From Spirogloea muscicola (Eukaryota > Streptophyta > Zygnematophyceae > Spirogloeales > Spirogloeaceae), in contig WELB01000107.1 of the NCBI GenBank assembly GCA_009602725.1, positions 64,833 through 81,750 on the forward strand: a stretch of 16,918 nucleotides of DNA, given 5' to 3'. How positions within the stretch are numbered: the stretch's first letter is position 1; the number at the start of each line of letters is the position of its first letter. Below are positions 8,562-16,918 of this stretch, piece after piece. Position numbers and translations under genes: made by a program. Below the pieces are notes generated by a model. The model was given only the letters and a program-made list of their open reading frames with translations. It was not told the origin of the DNA and did no database searches.

Positions 8562-10719
8562 ATGGCTGCTGAACCATGTGCGCATTGTTGGCAGTGCTAC
8601 CGAGGCCAGTGCTTAAGTCATTCAGGTCGGCCAGGGCCCTGGTTGTTCTTACTCATGTCATGGTGTTGCAGATGCCGGCACTATCGGCGTCGATGTAAGA
8701 TAAGGGCTCCTTGCTGTGGAGAAGTATTCTCCTGTCGTCACTGTCACAATGAAGCCAAGGTATGCCTTCTTTCAATTCTAAGGGTTTAGGAATTATATAT
8801 TAGGAATACACTGAAAACTTCTTCAACACTGCCAGCAAGGAATGCTGAATCACTAGCACCTCATAATGTCCTGCACATTGTACAATTCGATCATGCCTGC
8901 TATTGAGATCATTCTCAAGCGTAGCATCAGGTCGATGCATGGACCCCCCTCAGAGTGTGAGTATGCATGATTGGTGTCTCTTGCTCGCTGATTGTAGCCC
9001 GCCACGCTGTGCAGGACCACACTGTGCCACGGCAACTTATTCAAAGGGTATCTTGAAATTATTCTGATTTGTAGCAAATGCAGCCCATCCATTTACCACT
9101 TTAGGAAAGGTTCAAGTGCTTGCATTCTTCTCAAGGCTTTGAACTCCTCTTTGACGGCACTAAGGTGTGCTATGAGGTGAATTCACATGTACATTAGCTC
9201 GTCACATGTCGTGCTAAAATTCTAACAACACGGCTACTCTAGTTCCTATTAACACCTCCTCTTCTCTGTATCAGGTGGTTTGCTCTTTGTGCGGCACTGA
9301 ACAGGCGGTAATGGAGCCGGTTTGCTTACAAGCTTGTTCAATTTGTGTGTGATGACTTGGAAGGAGATGATTGCGCACAGCTCAAAAGCATGTGAGGCAA
9401 TCTTTTCATACAGGACCCCATTCTCCTCAACCATTGACAATGTGGACAATATTCTGCAGGTCCAGCAATGTTGCTGTTGTTGCGGGGTACGCATGGGCGA
9501 ATACTTCTGCAGCATCTGCAACTTCTTTGATGATGAGGTCCTGACCGCTTCACATTCTTAGCAGGGTGCCCACTTCTTTGAGCATGTGAGGTACAGAAGG
9601 CTATATAAACGAGAGCACTGGACCTTGACTCGCTCTTTGACTCGCTTTGAGAGTATGATAAACATGGGTCTCAATTTTGCCAAAGTTGCCCTGGTCTGTA
9701 TTTGGTAAAGAGGATGAGGGTCCAGGCTTCAAGCTTCAGGCAGAATTTCCTGGGGTGATCTGACTACTTCATTTGAAATTGTTGACAGGTAATCAAGAAG
9801 CAATTTCATTGTAGAGATTGTGGCATATGCCGGAGAGGAGGTCGTGAAAACTTCTTTCACTGCCTTCGATGCGGTGAGCACGACTTGTTGCCCTTGGTTG
9901 ATGTGAGCTAAGAAAAGCCTGCCAGACTGATTTGTGTTCAAGACATGGCCGAACTCCTGTGGAGCAGCTGCAGATTGACTAAATCTGTCGTCGTTACCCG
10001 ATGCTTGAGTGGAACTGCACAGTGCTTGCACAGTCAAGTGCCCGACATTTCATCTGCATCTTGTGCAGCATCCAGAAGGGCACATACAAGATTGCTGTCT
10101 GCATAGGGTCTTCACTTGCTTAGAGTGCTATGTATGTAAAGCTGCACAACTAACACCAATGGTGAATATACTGCAGGCTGCTGTTACTCAATGAGACTTA
10201 GAGCTAATCACATTTGCATCGAGGGCTCCACTCGTCATGACTGTCCAGTGTGTTTTGAGGTACATCTTACAAACACCTTACATTGTCACTTACCAAGACC
10301 GGCTCTCGCTTGCCTGTCTGCATGTGAAGTTAGTCCCGTGCTTGTGCACTCTGCTCTCTGAAGCTTATGAGAGTACTTGTGGGGACTTGTTTTGCCAGTT
10401 TCTCTTTGATTCAATCAGGGACATCAGTGTAATGTCGTGTGGGCACACTATACACTTGGAGTGTCTCAACGAGATGCAAAAGCACCAAAAGTATGACATC
10501 AATAGCTACCTTGTTTTCTGAGCTTCTTATGCGAACAAGAGGGACATGCTCAGAGAGAAACTATTGTCATTCCTAATATGATTGCCTGTCTTGCTTGAGT
10601 CATGTAATGTACTGGAAATCCTTGCCAGCTTGAGCAGATTCAATGCCCCAAGCCACCTGATAAGGTGCACATGACATTGCTGCAGGTCGTTTTGCCCAAT
10701 ATGTTGCAAGGCCATTTGA
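8562..10719 (+). CDS. CHY/CTCHY/RING zinc-finger E3 ligase, C-terminally truncated (spliced)
   Basis: Eight exons join in frame: 8562(or 8672)-8759, 9015-9047, 9275-9307, 9460-9537, 9789-9873, 10177-10259, 10399-10490 and 10686-10719. All introns are GT-AG and every junction phase agrees. The product shows the CHY finger ([24 protein letters not shown]), then [29 protein letters not shown], the CTCHY finger ([27 protein letters not shown]) and a complete C3H2C3 RING ([18 protein letters not shown]). This order is that of plant MIEL1-type and animal RCHY1/Pirh2 ubiquitin ligases; MIEL1 targets MYB factors in Arabidopsis. The linker after the CHY finger is about nine residues shorter than usual. 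The frame meets TGA at 10717 just after CPICCKAI, so the C-terminal zinc ribbon is missing, and retroelement sequence begins within about 50 bases. The first exon is uncertain: an ATG at 8562 is open into the CHY exon, but its N-terminus is unlike the family. It is either a recently broken gene or a short RING-terminated form. Confidence 0.8.
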
Positions 10720-10744
10720 GGTGATGGCCCAATCTAAATGCGGT

Positions 10745-11239
10745 CACCAGCTCTGCTCCACCAATGTTCAGTCATGCTGCAGGAGTGCCTCCAGTCAAGG
10801 TGCTGTATGACCGAGATCCCATATTGCCAGCGTCCATCACTGACCCCTTCAAGAGCGACCTTCCACGGATGCTCAACAATGGGAGACATTATTGCACAGA
10901 GAGCTCACCCTGATCCGGGCGACGGCTTCACAGAATTTGGAGCGAGCTCAACAACGGCAACAGGCCAATTACAATCGCCAACATTCACACATGGTGTATG
11001 CAGATGGGAGCCTTGTTTTCCTCCACTTTCCTCACAAGAAGCCTGGGATCTCATCCAAGTTGGCATCCCTGTGGCGTGGACCCTACCGCGTCCTCAAACG
11101 ACTCGGGCCAGTCTCGTACCAGTGCCAGCGCCTGAACTCAGTCTCAGCGACCAAGGCTTCCTCACACATCTCTCGCAAGAAGCCATACGTGGAGCGTGCT
11201 GCGAGCTTCTCCGGCGAGGAGGGAGTGATTCGACGGTAG
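10745..11239 (+). mobile_element. Ty3/gypsy retrotransposon fragment: end of integrase
   Basis: Two adjacent frames give the C-terminal part of a Ty3/gypsy integrase. The first (about 10745-10870) contains VPPVKVLYDRDPILP, matching the end of the catalytic core. After a frameshift before about 10892, the second contains an RAQQRQQANYN helix, ADGSLVFLHFP, LWRGPYRVLKRLGPVSY and HISRKKPY, the typical C-terminal fold that precedes the 3' LTR. It ends at TAG 11237-11239. Protease, reverse transcriptase, RNase H and most of the integrase are absent, because the sequence upstream is the CHY/RING gene. It is a 5'-truncated, frameshifted remnant. Confidence 0.85.
11216..11225 (+). promoter_or_regulatory. 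Candidate polypurine tract
   Basis: The all-purine run GAGGAGGGAG overlaps the last codons of the integrase frame and is followed directly by TG, as expected for the plus-strand primer site before a 3' LTR in Ty3/gypsy elements. Confidence 0.5.
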
Positions 11240-11752
11240 CGTCACTTAGTGTAGATAGTTAGCCGAATAGTCTGTTAGCTAGAACTAACCATAGAGACGA
11301 TGGGCTAGCCTAGCAGACACTAGAGCGGCACGTGTCGGCACGGCCCGGCGGCATGCCACGCTCAGGCATGCTGGCTACGGCGAGCATGCCGGCTATGGCG
11401 GGCCTGGCCGGGCAGCCTCTGGGGCTCCTGCCCCGGGCTCGCCCCTCCAAGGTCTGGCCCCGCCGCCCTGCCAGACAGACGCTCAGACGAGCTAGGGCAG
11501 TCTCCAGAGCCAGACTAACCCGGCAACTAAGCGCGGCCATCAGCGCCCGGGTTTGTTGCACGTCCCAGTGAGCGGAGACCAGCGTTGGATACCACGTCCA
11601 TTCTGTCATCGAAGCCCGACTGTTCGTCCTACAATAGAGACGTGGGCTTCGTAAAGCGTTCTCATGAAGAGAGAGTCTTCTAGTAAGGGCGATGGCTGTA
11701 GTTGTCCAGCCCAAGAAAAGGAATTTACAAACTCCGATGGGGCCAGAAAAGT

Positions 11753-11783
11753 GGGCCGCACATGGGCCGCACATGGGCCGCGC
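11753..11783. repeat. 11-base tandem repeat GGGCCGCACAT
   Basis: About 2.7 near-perfect copies lie inside the candidate LTR. Confidence 0.75.
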
Positions 11784-11804
11784 CAAGCGCCACAACGCTG
11801 GCTG

Positions 11805-11860
11805 AGACGTCGCGAGATTGATGGCCTCGCTAAGACGTCCCGCGGTCGACGGCCTCGCGC
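11805..11860. repeat. 28-base tandem repeat
   Basis: Two adjacent copies share AGACGTC at the start and GGCCTCGC near the end, with a few substitutions between them. Confidence 0.7.
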
Positions 11861-11902
11861 GCGGGATAATGCACAAGAATAGCCCGCGCTACAGATACTA
11901 CA

Positions 11903-12086
11903 TGTAGGCGTTGATCTGGAGGGTTATGCGCCCATACCGGTTGGAACGATACACCTTGCCCCCTTTAGGAGGCAAGACGGCGGTGGCCAAGACGAGCTCT
12001 GGCCGCCAGGTTGCTGGCAGCATTGGCCTGAGGTCGTCAGCAGCAGAAGCTTAAGCACAGGGGCCCATGCCCGCGTCAGCAGACCC
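11903..12086. other. Unassigned spacer between the LTR candidate and the inverted repeat
   Basis: I see no gene, RNA or repeat partner here. The homology of the large inverted repeat begins at about 12087. Confidence 0.3.
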
Positions 12087-12465
12087 CTTGCTAGACGCTC
12101 CGACAAAGGCGGCTGGGCTGCCCTTGCAACCTGCACTGCCACCGGGAAGCTCAAGCTCCGGAGGGTCCTTAGTCTTCGTCTCAGCACCGTGCCTGTTGCC
12201 ATCATCTCCGTCTGTCCAGAATAAGCCCCAGCTCGTCTGCGAGCTTCCAAGCATGATGTCTCTCCTGCCTACTGGTCCTCTGGCGTCGCTGAGGCATGCT
12301 CCCAACACCAACACTAGGAGCAAAGTATGGTCTAGCAGCTCATTGCCCACTGCACAGTCCTCTGCTTGAGATTCTATGATACATTGGCCGAAGCTAAGTC
12401 AACCCTTTTCTTTGCCTCTTGATACTTGTCATGGTTTCATATTGCTAGCTCTGGCAGTATTAAGT

Positions 12466-12579
12466 ATTGTTCAGCGATCTTCAGTGAGATCAATATTAAA
12501 GTCTAGCTAAAGTTGTCAATATGGAAGCATTGTTCAAAGCTCCTCAGTGATATCAGTACTAAGTCTAGCTGAAGTTGTA
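12466..12579. repeat. 63-base tandem duplication in the left arm
   Basis: Copies start at 12466 and 12529 (attgttca, then tcagtga, atca, gtctagct, aagttgt). The right arm has one copy, so the duplication arose after the arms formed or was lost there. Confidence 0.75.
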
Positions 12580-13651
12580 CAGAAGCGGCAGTCCTGTGTG
12601 TTTATCGGATGTATCTTGCCTACGCCAAGGAGTCAAGACCGGGAAGCAACATGGAGTGGTCACGTAGGTGAAAACTAAGACTTGCCTGATGAGAGCCGTG
12701 TACGTGACTTTGAGAGCTTGTGCTGGTTTTGGTCATTAGCGACAAAGATTGTGCCTGGGTCGAGCTCGCACTGTCTAAGTACTATCTTGACGCACCTCAA
12801 CTGCTCCTGCAGCGAGATCTGGCCGCTGCGATGTGCGTCAGACTGCAAAATGTTACTTGCAGTTCTGGAAATTGCAGTGCAACTCTTTTGTCATCCAACG
12901 TCATCCCATCTCTTGGCGACTACTACTGTAGATATGTGGTAAACTGCAATTCATTAATAAACGACTGACAGGAAGGCTTCACTCTGGTGACAGGTACGAC
13001 TTTGATGCGGTAATGGTGGAAGATAACGAAGGCTTGGTATGTTACATTCTTCTTATGGGAGAAACAAATTTGCCGCCTTCCTCGTTGATGAAAGGTAGAG
13101 TGATGATGAACTCACCATGGACTTCTCTGCTACCCCTTACGCAGTCTATGTTACCTGGACCGCATTTGCAGCCGGTACAATGATCACATGACTCGACGGC
13201 AATGTTCAGCAACATCCATGTTCAATGGCTTTATGTATGGCCAGATAAGAAGTGACTTTCTGCTTGCTTTCTTGTGTTAGTTTCTATGACAAAAGCAGAT
13301 TCGACACGTGCGAGCTGCTTCGAGAACACCTAGTGAAGTGCAACCTGCCAGAGGTGCCCATCATTGGCATCACCAAGAATAGGAAGCGTATTGACCTGGT
13401 AGTGATGGCTAATTCAGTACCACGTGCGTTTGGTTGGTGTCAGCAACTCCGTGAGCATGAGTGCTGGCGCCAAGATAGTTTATGGTCCCATGAGCCTGTC
13501 ACGTTATTGCAAGCTTGATAGATGTCGGCCCAACAAGGCCCTGCAAGCGGACATCAGTGCTGGTCTTTCATGCTGACATTTGGCCCGTCGCTTGCAGGAC
13601 AAGTACGCTATGTCAGGTTACTCAGCTGTCTTGGAAAAGCCAATCAATGAA

Positions 13652-13892
13652 TGCAGAGCTGGCAAGAGGCTTGGCAACTACTTGAAAACATACAAACCGC
13701 CATCAAGGAAAGACGAGCTCATTGGAGCGAGGAGACATTGCAGAGGTCAAGATAGCGTTAAGATATCGCTTCAAGGCATTTCTATAGCAAGGCGAGGTAT
13801 TGCTTAGCGCGTAGCTGGCAAGTGGCTTCGCAACTACTTAATAATATATACGCTCTCACCTGAAAGACGTGCTCAACCGAAGCGAGGAGACA
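13652..13892. repeat. 156-base-period duplication in the left arm
   Basis: The segment at about 13652-13737 (agctggcaag, ggcttggcaactactt, gacgagctca, gcgaggagaca) is repeated at about 13808-13892. The right arm has one copy at the matching place. Confidence 0.7.
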
Positions 13893-14366
13893 ATGTGAAG
13901 GACAGGAGACCCTTTATTGGCTTCATGGCACTTGTCTAGGACGGCAAGATACTGCTTAGCTGTTGGCCCTCTTCAATCCTGCAATTCCCAAAAGCTCAGG
14001 TGTGTCTTGTGTGGCGTGATACACATCTGATGGAGAAAGGACGCAATTTCTTCTAGTCTCTCCTGGCACCCTTAGTAAGAGCGTACACGAGTACCACTAT
14101 GTCAAAAGGATGGTGCTTTGTACGCCCCTCATGTTCTCTGCGCACTGTATGAAGGACACGCTCTGACTATCCAAGACCAAGCTTTGAATTTGTTGGGTTG
14201 TGACATACAAAGAGCTTATAGCTATAACTAATGGAGGTGCCTGCGCATATTATTGTCGATACAAGTCATGAGGTCATTGTGGGGCATCTCCTCGTCGCAG
14301 TTGAGCATGACAACATCAAGCATAGAAGGTCTTCTCTCCCTGTTATCACAGTATGTAAGGTTGTGT

Positions 14367-14413
14367 GGTGCTCTGTTGGAGCTGCTGGAGATGCTTCGAA
14401 GCTGACCCCACAT
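14367..14413. other. Centre (loop) of the large inverted repeat
   Basis: The 47 bases between the arms carry the perfect 10-base palindrome GCTTCGAAGC (14393-14402), close to the symmetry axis. The loop may therefore be a diverged remainder of an originally seamless palindrome. Confidence 0.7.
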
Positions 14414-15865
14414 ACACAACCTTACATATTGGATAACAGGAAGAAAGACCGTCCATGCTTCACGATGATGTTTGCATGCTCAACTGCGACGAGGAGATGC
14501 GCCACAATTACATCATGACTTGTATTGACAACAGTAAGTGCAAGAACATTTTATATAATGAAGCTATGAGCTCTTTGTAAGTCACAACCCAACAAATTCA
14601 AAGCTTGGTCTTGGATACCCAGAGCGTGTCCTCCATGCGAAGCATGTAGTACATGACGGGCGTACAAAGCACCATCCTTATTGCGTAGTGTTACTCGGGT
14701 ACGCTAGTACTAAGGGTGCAGGAAGACACTGAAAGAAGTGCATTCTTACTACATCAACCATGTATCACAGAACACAACACACACCTAAGCTTTCGATAAT
14801 TGCAGGAGTGAACATGGGCAACAGCTAAGCAGTATCCCGCCGTCCTAGACAAGTGCCATGCAGCCAATAAACGATCGTCTGTCCTGTGAGAGAACTCCTC
14901 GCGTCAGTTGAGCTCGTCTTTTAGGTAAGGGCGGTTTGTATGTTGTTAAGTAGTTCGAAGCCACTTGCCAGCTATGCGCTCATCGATCGGCTTTTCCAAG
15001 ATAGCTGAGTAACCTGACATAGCGTATCTATTCTGCAAGTGACAGCCCAGATGTCAGCACGAAAGTCCAGCACGGAAGTCCGCTTGCAGGGCCTTGTTGA
15101 GCCGAGGCCTAACAAGCTTGCGACTACGTATCAAGCTAATGGGACCATTAGCAATCTTGGCGCCACAACTAATGCTTACGGAGATGCTGACACTAAGCAA
15201 AGGCACGGCTACCGTGGTGCTGAAATAGCCATCATTACCAGGGCAGATTTTGTCACGGCGGCTGAAGAGGTGCCAATGATGGGCACCTCTGACTGGTTGC
15301 AATCCTTTTCGTATTGGTGAACCAGCTGGCACGTATCCCGATAGTTTATGAAAGAACCAGCTTCACACGAGGATGCAAGCAGAAAGTTACTTTTGTCGGG
15401 CTATACATGAAGCCATTGAAACTGGATGTTGCCGACAAGTCACGAGGTTATTGTACTGGCTGCAGATGCGGCCCAGGTAACATGGACTGCGGCGGGGTAA
15501 CAGAGAGAAGTCCGAGGTGAGTTCATCATCACTCGACCTTTCATGAATGAGGAAGGCGTCAAACTTCTCTTCTTCTCCTCCCATGCCGCCAATGGACGAC
15601 AGTATGTCTTCGACATCTGTTCCTATCACCACATCAAACTTCGATCTTGCACCAAAATACAGCCGAATATATGTCAGTCGTCTATAACGACATGCAGGTA
15701 TACCACAGAACTGACATAGTAGTCACCAAGAGAAGGGGATGACAATGAATGACACAAGCGTTGCACTGCAGTTTTCCAAAACTGCAAGTCAGCTATCTTG
15801 CAGCCTGACACCACAACGCAGCGGCCAGACTTCACTGAAGGGGCAGTCAACAAAAGCAGAATTTC

Positions 15866-15902
15866 TTTCTTTCAGTTTTTTTCATTTTTTTCAGTTTTTT
15901 CC
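15866..15902 (+). repeat. T-rich tract with repeated TTTTTTCAG
   Basis: Runs of T broken by CAG or CAT lie in the insertion specific to the right arm. On the plus strand they resemble repeated polypyrimidine-CAG acceptors, but no exon is apparent. Confidence 0.6.
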
Positions 15903-16127
15903 AGCAAACAATTCCAGCATAATACAAGGACCAGTTGAGGTGCGTCAGGACAGTACTTGTCCATAGCCTGCTCGACATCCCAGACCTTAGCAGTATCGTC
16001 GCCAATCATCAAAAGCTGCACAAGGATTCAAAGTCACATACCAAGCTCTCATAAGGCAAGTCTATATCCTCACCTACGTGACCAGTCATTAATGCTTCCC
16101 AATCTTGACTCCTTGTGCGTAGGCAAG

Positions 16128-16192
16128 ATATATCCTAGAAACATATATTTTAGAAATGTCCTAGAATACATATCCTAGTATATCCTAGATAG
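16128..16192. repeat. Diverged TATCCTAGA-type tandem repeat
   Basis: About five irregular copies of an AT-rich TATCCTAGAA/ATCCTAG unit are present. The left arm has only a short TTTATCGGATG stretch at the matching place, so this is an expansion in the right arm. Confidence 0.6.
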
Positions 16193-16555
16193 ACAGGCCT
16201 GCCGCTTCTGTACAACTTGAGCTAGAGTTAACATTGATATCACCGAGGATGGCTGAACAATGACTCTATACTGACATGCCAGAGCTTGCTAGAGGAGATA
16301 TGAAACCATGACGAGCTGCTAGACCATAGCTTGCTCCCAGTGTGGGTGTTGGGTGCACGCCTTGGTGATGCGAGAGGACCAGTAGGCAGGAGAGACATAT
16401 CGCCTGACAGCTCGGAGACGAGCTGGAGATTGTGGACTGACGGAGATGATGGCGACAGGCACGGCGCTGGGACGAGAACTGAGGACCCTCCACAGCTTCC
16501 CGGTGGCAGTGGAGGTTGCAGCGCAGCCGCCGTCTTCGGAGTGTCCAGCAAGGGC

Positions 16556-16918
16556 GGCGCTTCAACGGCGGCGGCGGCGGCGCTGGCGCTGGCGGCGGCG
16601 CTGGCGGCGGCGGCGGCGGCGGCGGCGTCGGCAAGCTCTGGGGCCCTGGGGCATGCATGGAGGATCGTCTCCCCCCCAGGCGAGCGATCACATCCTCCCC
16701 GCCAGCACGCCCGACGTTGGGGGCTGCGCCACTCCCCGCGCAGTGGCGCCTTCCCTGGCGGCCTGGCACCTGCCCGGACTTTTCAATCGTCGGGCGAGGC
16801 CCCCCAATTTGAGCGACGAGCACCAAAGTTAGGTCGAGGGCGCCGCCGCCGCCGCCGCCGCCCCTCCTAAACCCCGGGCCGCCGCCGGCGCCGCCGCCGG
16901 CGGCGCCCGCCATGGGGT
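16556..16918 (-). other. GC-rich trinucleotide-repeat region, possible 5' end of a minus-strand gene
   Basis: This holds a GGC run (about 16567-16633) and, near the window edge, GCC runs (about 16842-16905). On the minus strand an ATG in good context (ccccATGGcg) at 16913 opens a Gly-rich, then Pro-rich frame. The frame that continues into the conserved outer segment of the right arm differs, so an intron would be needed to join them. The left arm has no such GC-rich flank. This could be the promoter and first exon of a gene running into the right arm, but low complexity makes every frame open and proves nothing. Confidence 0.3.

Larger units (their letters stand above)
11226..11902 (+). mobile_element. 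Candidate 3' LTR of the Ty3/gypsy fragment
   Basis: The stretch follows the integrase end and candidate polypurine tract. Its start may be TG at 11226 (after the purine run) or TGTAG at 11250; the latter pairs with CTACA at 11898-11902 as a 5-base inverted terminus. No second LTR is in the window, so neither edge can be proven. The inside is partly very GC-rich (11330-11480) with repeated GGCATGC-like motifs and has tandem repeats at 11753-11860. Open frames on both strands look like chance. Confidence 0.45.
12087..14366 (+). repeat. Large inverted repeat, left arm
   Basis: The reverse complement of 14414-16555 aligns along this whole arm. Matching blocks in order include cccttgct at the outer edge, cctgcctactggtcctct, tgtacagaagcggcag (12576), caaggagtcaag, gacgcacctcaactg, gtgatgatgaactcacc, agaggtgcccatcattggca, gctatgtcaggttactcag and a 37-base identity at 14168-14204. 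By eye identity is about 75-85 percent in the conserved parts. This arm has two local tandem duplications (12466-12579 and 13652-13892) that the right arm lacks. Short open frames shared with the other arm (for example SDDELT) are interrupted by stops and shifts, so it looks like a decayed gene or element. The family is not recognised. Confidence 0.9.
14414..16555 (-). repeat. Large inverted repeat, right arm
   Basis: This is the partner of 12087-14366. The 37-base identity lies at 14581-14617. Arm-specific changes are an insertion of about 90 bases at about 15835-15930 with a pyrimidine-rich core and a run of TATCCTAG-like units at about 16128-16192. On the minus strand a frame at 15632-15387 reads EEEKFDAFLIHER and SSDDELTSDFS. 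The left arm keeps part of this with a stop in the middle. No family is recognised. Confidence 0.9.

Noticed and set aside
9729-10037. 102-residue minus-strand frame
   Set aside because: It is antisense to a well-supported exon (9789-9873) of the CHY/RING gene and its flanking introns.
10738-11262. 174-residue plus-strand frame through the retroelement fragment
   Set aside because: It is in the wrong frame. The integrase motifs are in the frames containing VLYDRDPILP and GPYRVLKRLGP.
11310-11876. 188-residue minus-strand frame in the candidate LTR, with a tRNA-primer-site-like TGGTATC on the minus strand near 11590
   Set aside because: The match to a primer-binding site is only seven or eight bases, and the integrase fragment next to it points the other way. 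There is no gag motif that I can recognise.
14231-14518. 95-residue plus-strand frame across the centre of the inverted repeat
   Set aside because: It reads from one arm through the loop into the antisense of the other, as expected by chance at a palindrome. Its two halves are not conserved as one protein.
15387-15632. TIR-domain-like string KFDAFLIH in the right arm
   Set aside because: Only about eight residues resemble a TIR start, the left arm has a stop soon after, and no other TIR motifs follow.
15950-16030. WD40-like string DDTAKVWDV on the minus strand of the right arm
   Set aside because: A single short match without further repeats. The homologous left-arm sequence reads differently, so chance is likely.
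16266-16913. 215-residue Gly/Pro-rich minus-strand frame
   Set aside because: Its openness comes from GGC/GCC repeats. It is out of frame with the segment that appears conserved between the arms, so it is not called as a gene.

Overview
This is nuclear DNA of a plant, most likely a land plant. Three points support this: a complete protein of the plant DUF1644 zinc-finger family, split genes with GT-AG introns that keep frame, and a plant-type CHY/RING E3 ligase gene. GC-rich coding starts, CGG-type trinucleotide repeats and a TTAGGGTTT telo-box fit the same picture. I cannot name the species. There is no bacterial operon structure, and no tRNA, rRNA or CRISPR array was seen.

Layout. Positions 1-899 are a GC-rich upstream region with a possible leader intron. 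Positions 900-2699 (+) hold an intronless DUF1644 gene. Facing it tail to tail, 5214-3384 (-) is a split gene that I could assemble from four phase-compatible exons into about 470 residues. Its product has coiled coils, one membrane segment near the end and a short tail ending in Pro-Thr, the architecture of a plant KASH (WIP-like) nuclear-envelope protein. Positions 5500-5800 are its simple-repeat-rich 5' side. Positions 5980-7710 are a patchwork of inverted and direct copies of an unrecognised repeat family.

Positions 8562-10719 (+) hold an eight-exon CHY/CTCHY/RING E3 ligase gene (MIEL1/RCHY1 type). Its frame stops directly after the RING, and within about 30-50 bases a 5'-truncated Ty3/gypsy integrase fragment begins (about 10745-11239), followed by a probable LTR. 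The C-terminal zinc ribbon of the family was not found.

The most striking structure is a diverged inverted repeat of about 4.5 kb: left arm 12087-14366, 47-base centre, right arm 14414-16555. The arms are too different to be an assembly artefact, yet keep identical blocks of up to 37 bases. The outer 270 bases of each arm are GC-rich and differ by gaps of 3 or 6 bases, which hints at former or present coding. A transcript through the centre would fold into a hairpin of up to about 2 kb per side, a plausible small-RNA source. The right end (16556-16918) is very GC-rich trinucleotide repeat, perhaps the start of a minus-strand gene.

The genes do not form a pathway. Two are zinc-finger proteins with likely ubiquitin or stress roles, one is a membrane anchor, and the rest is repeat and mobile-element debris. 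Exon borders are read by eye from splice dinucleotides, phase and family similarity.
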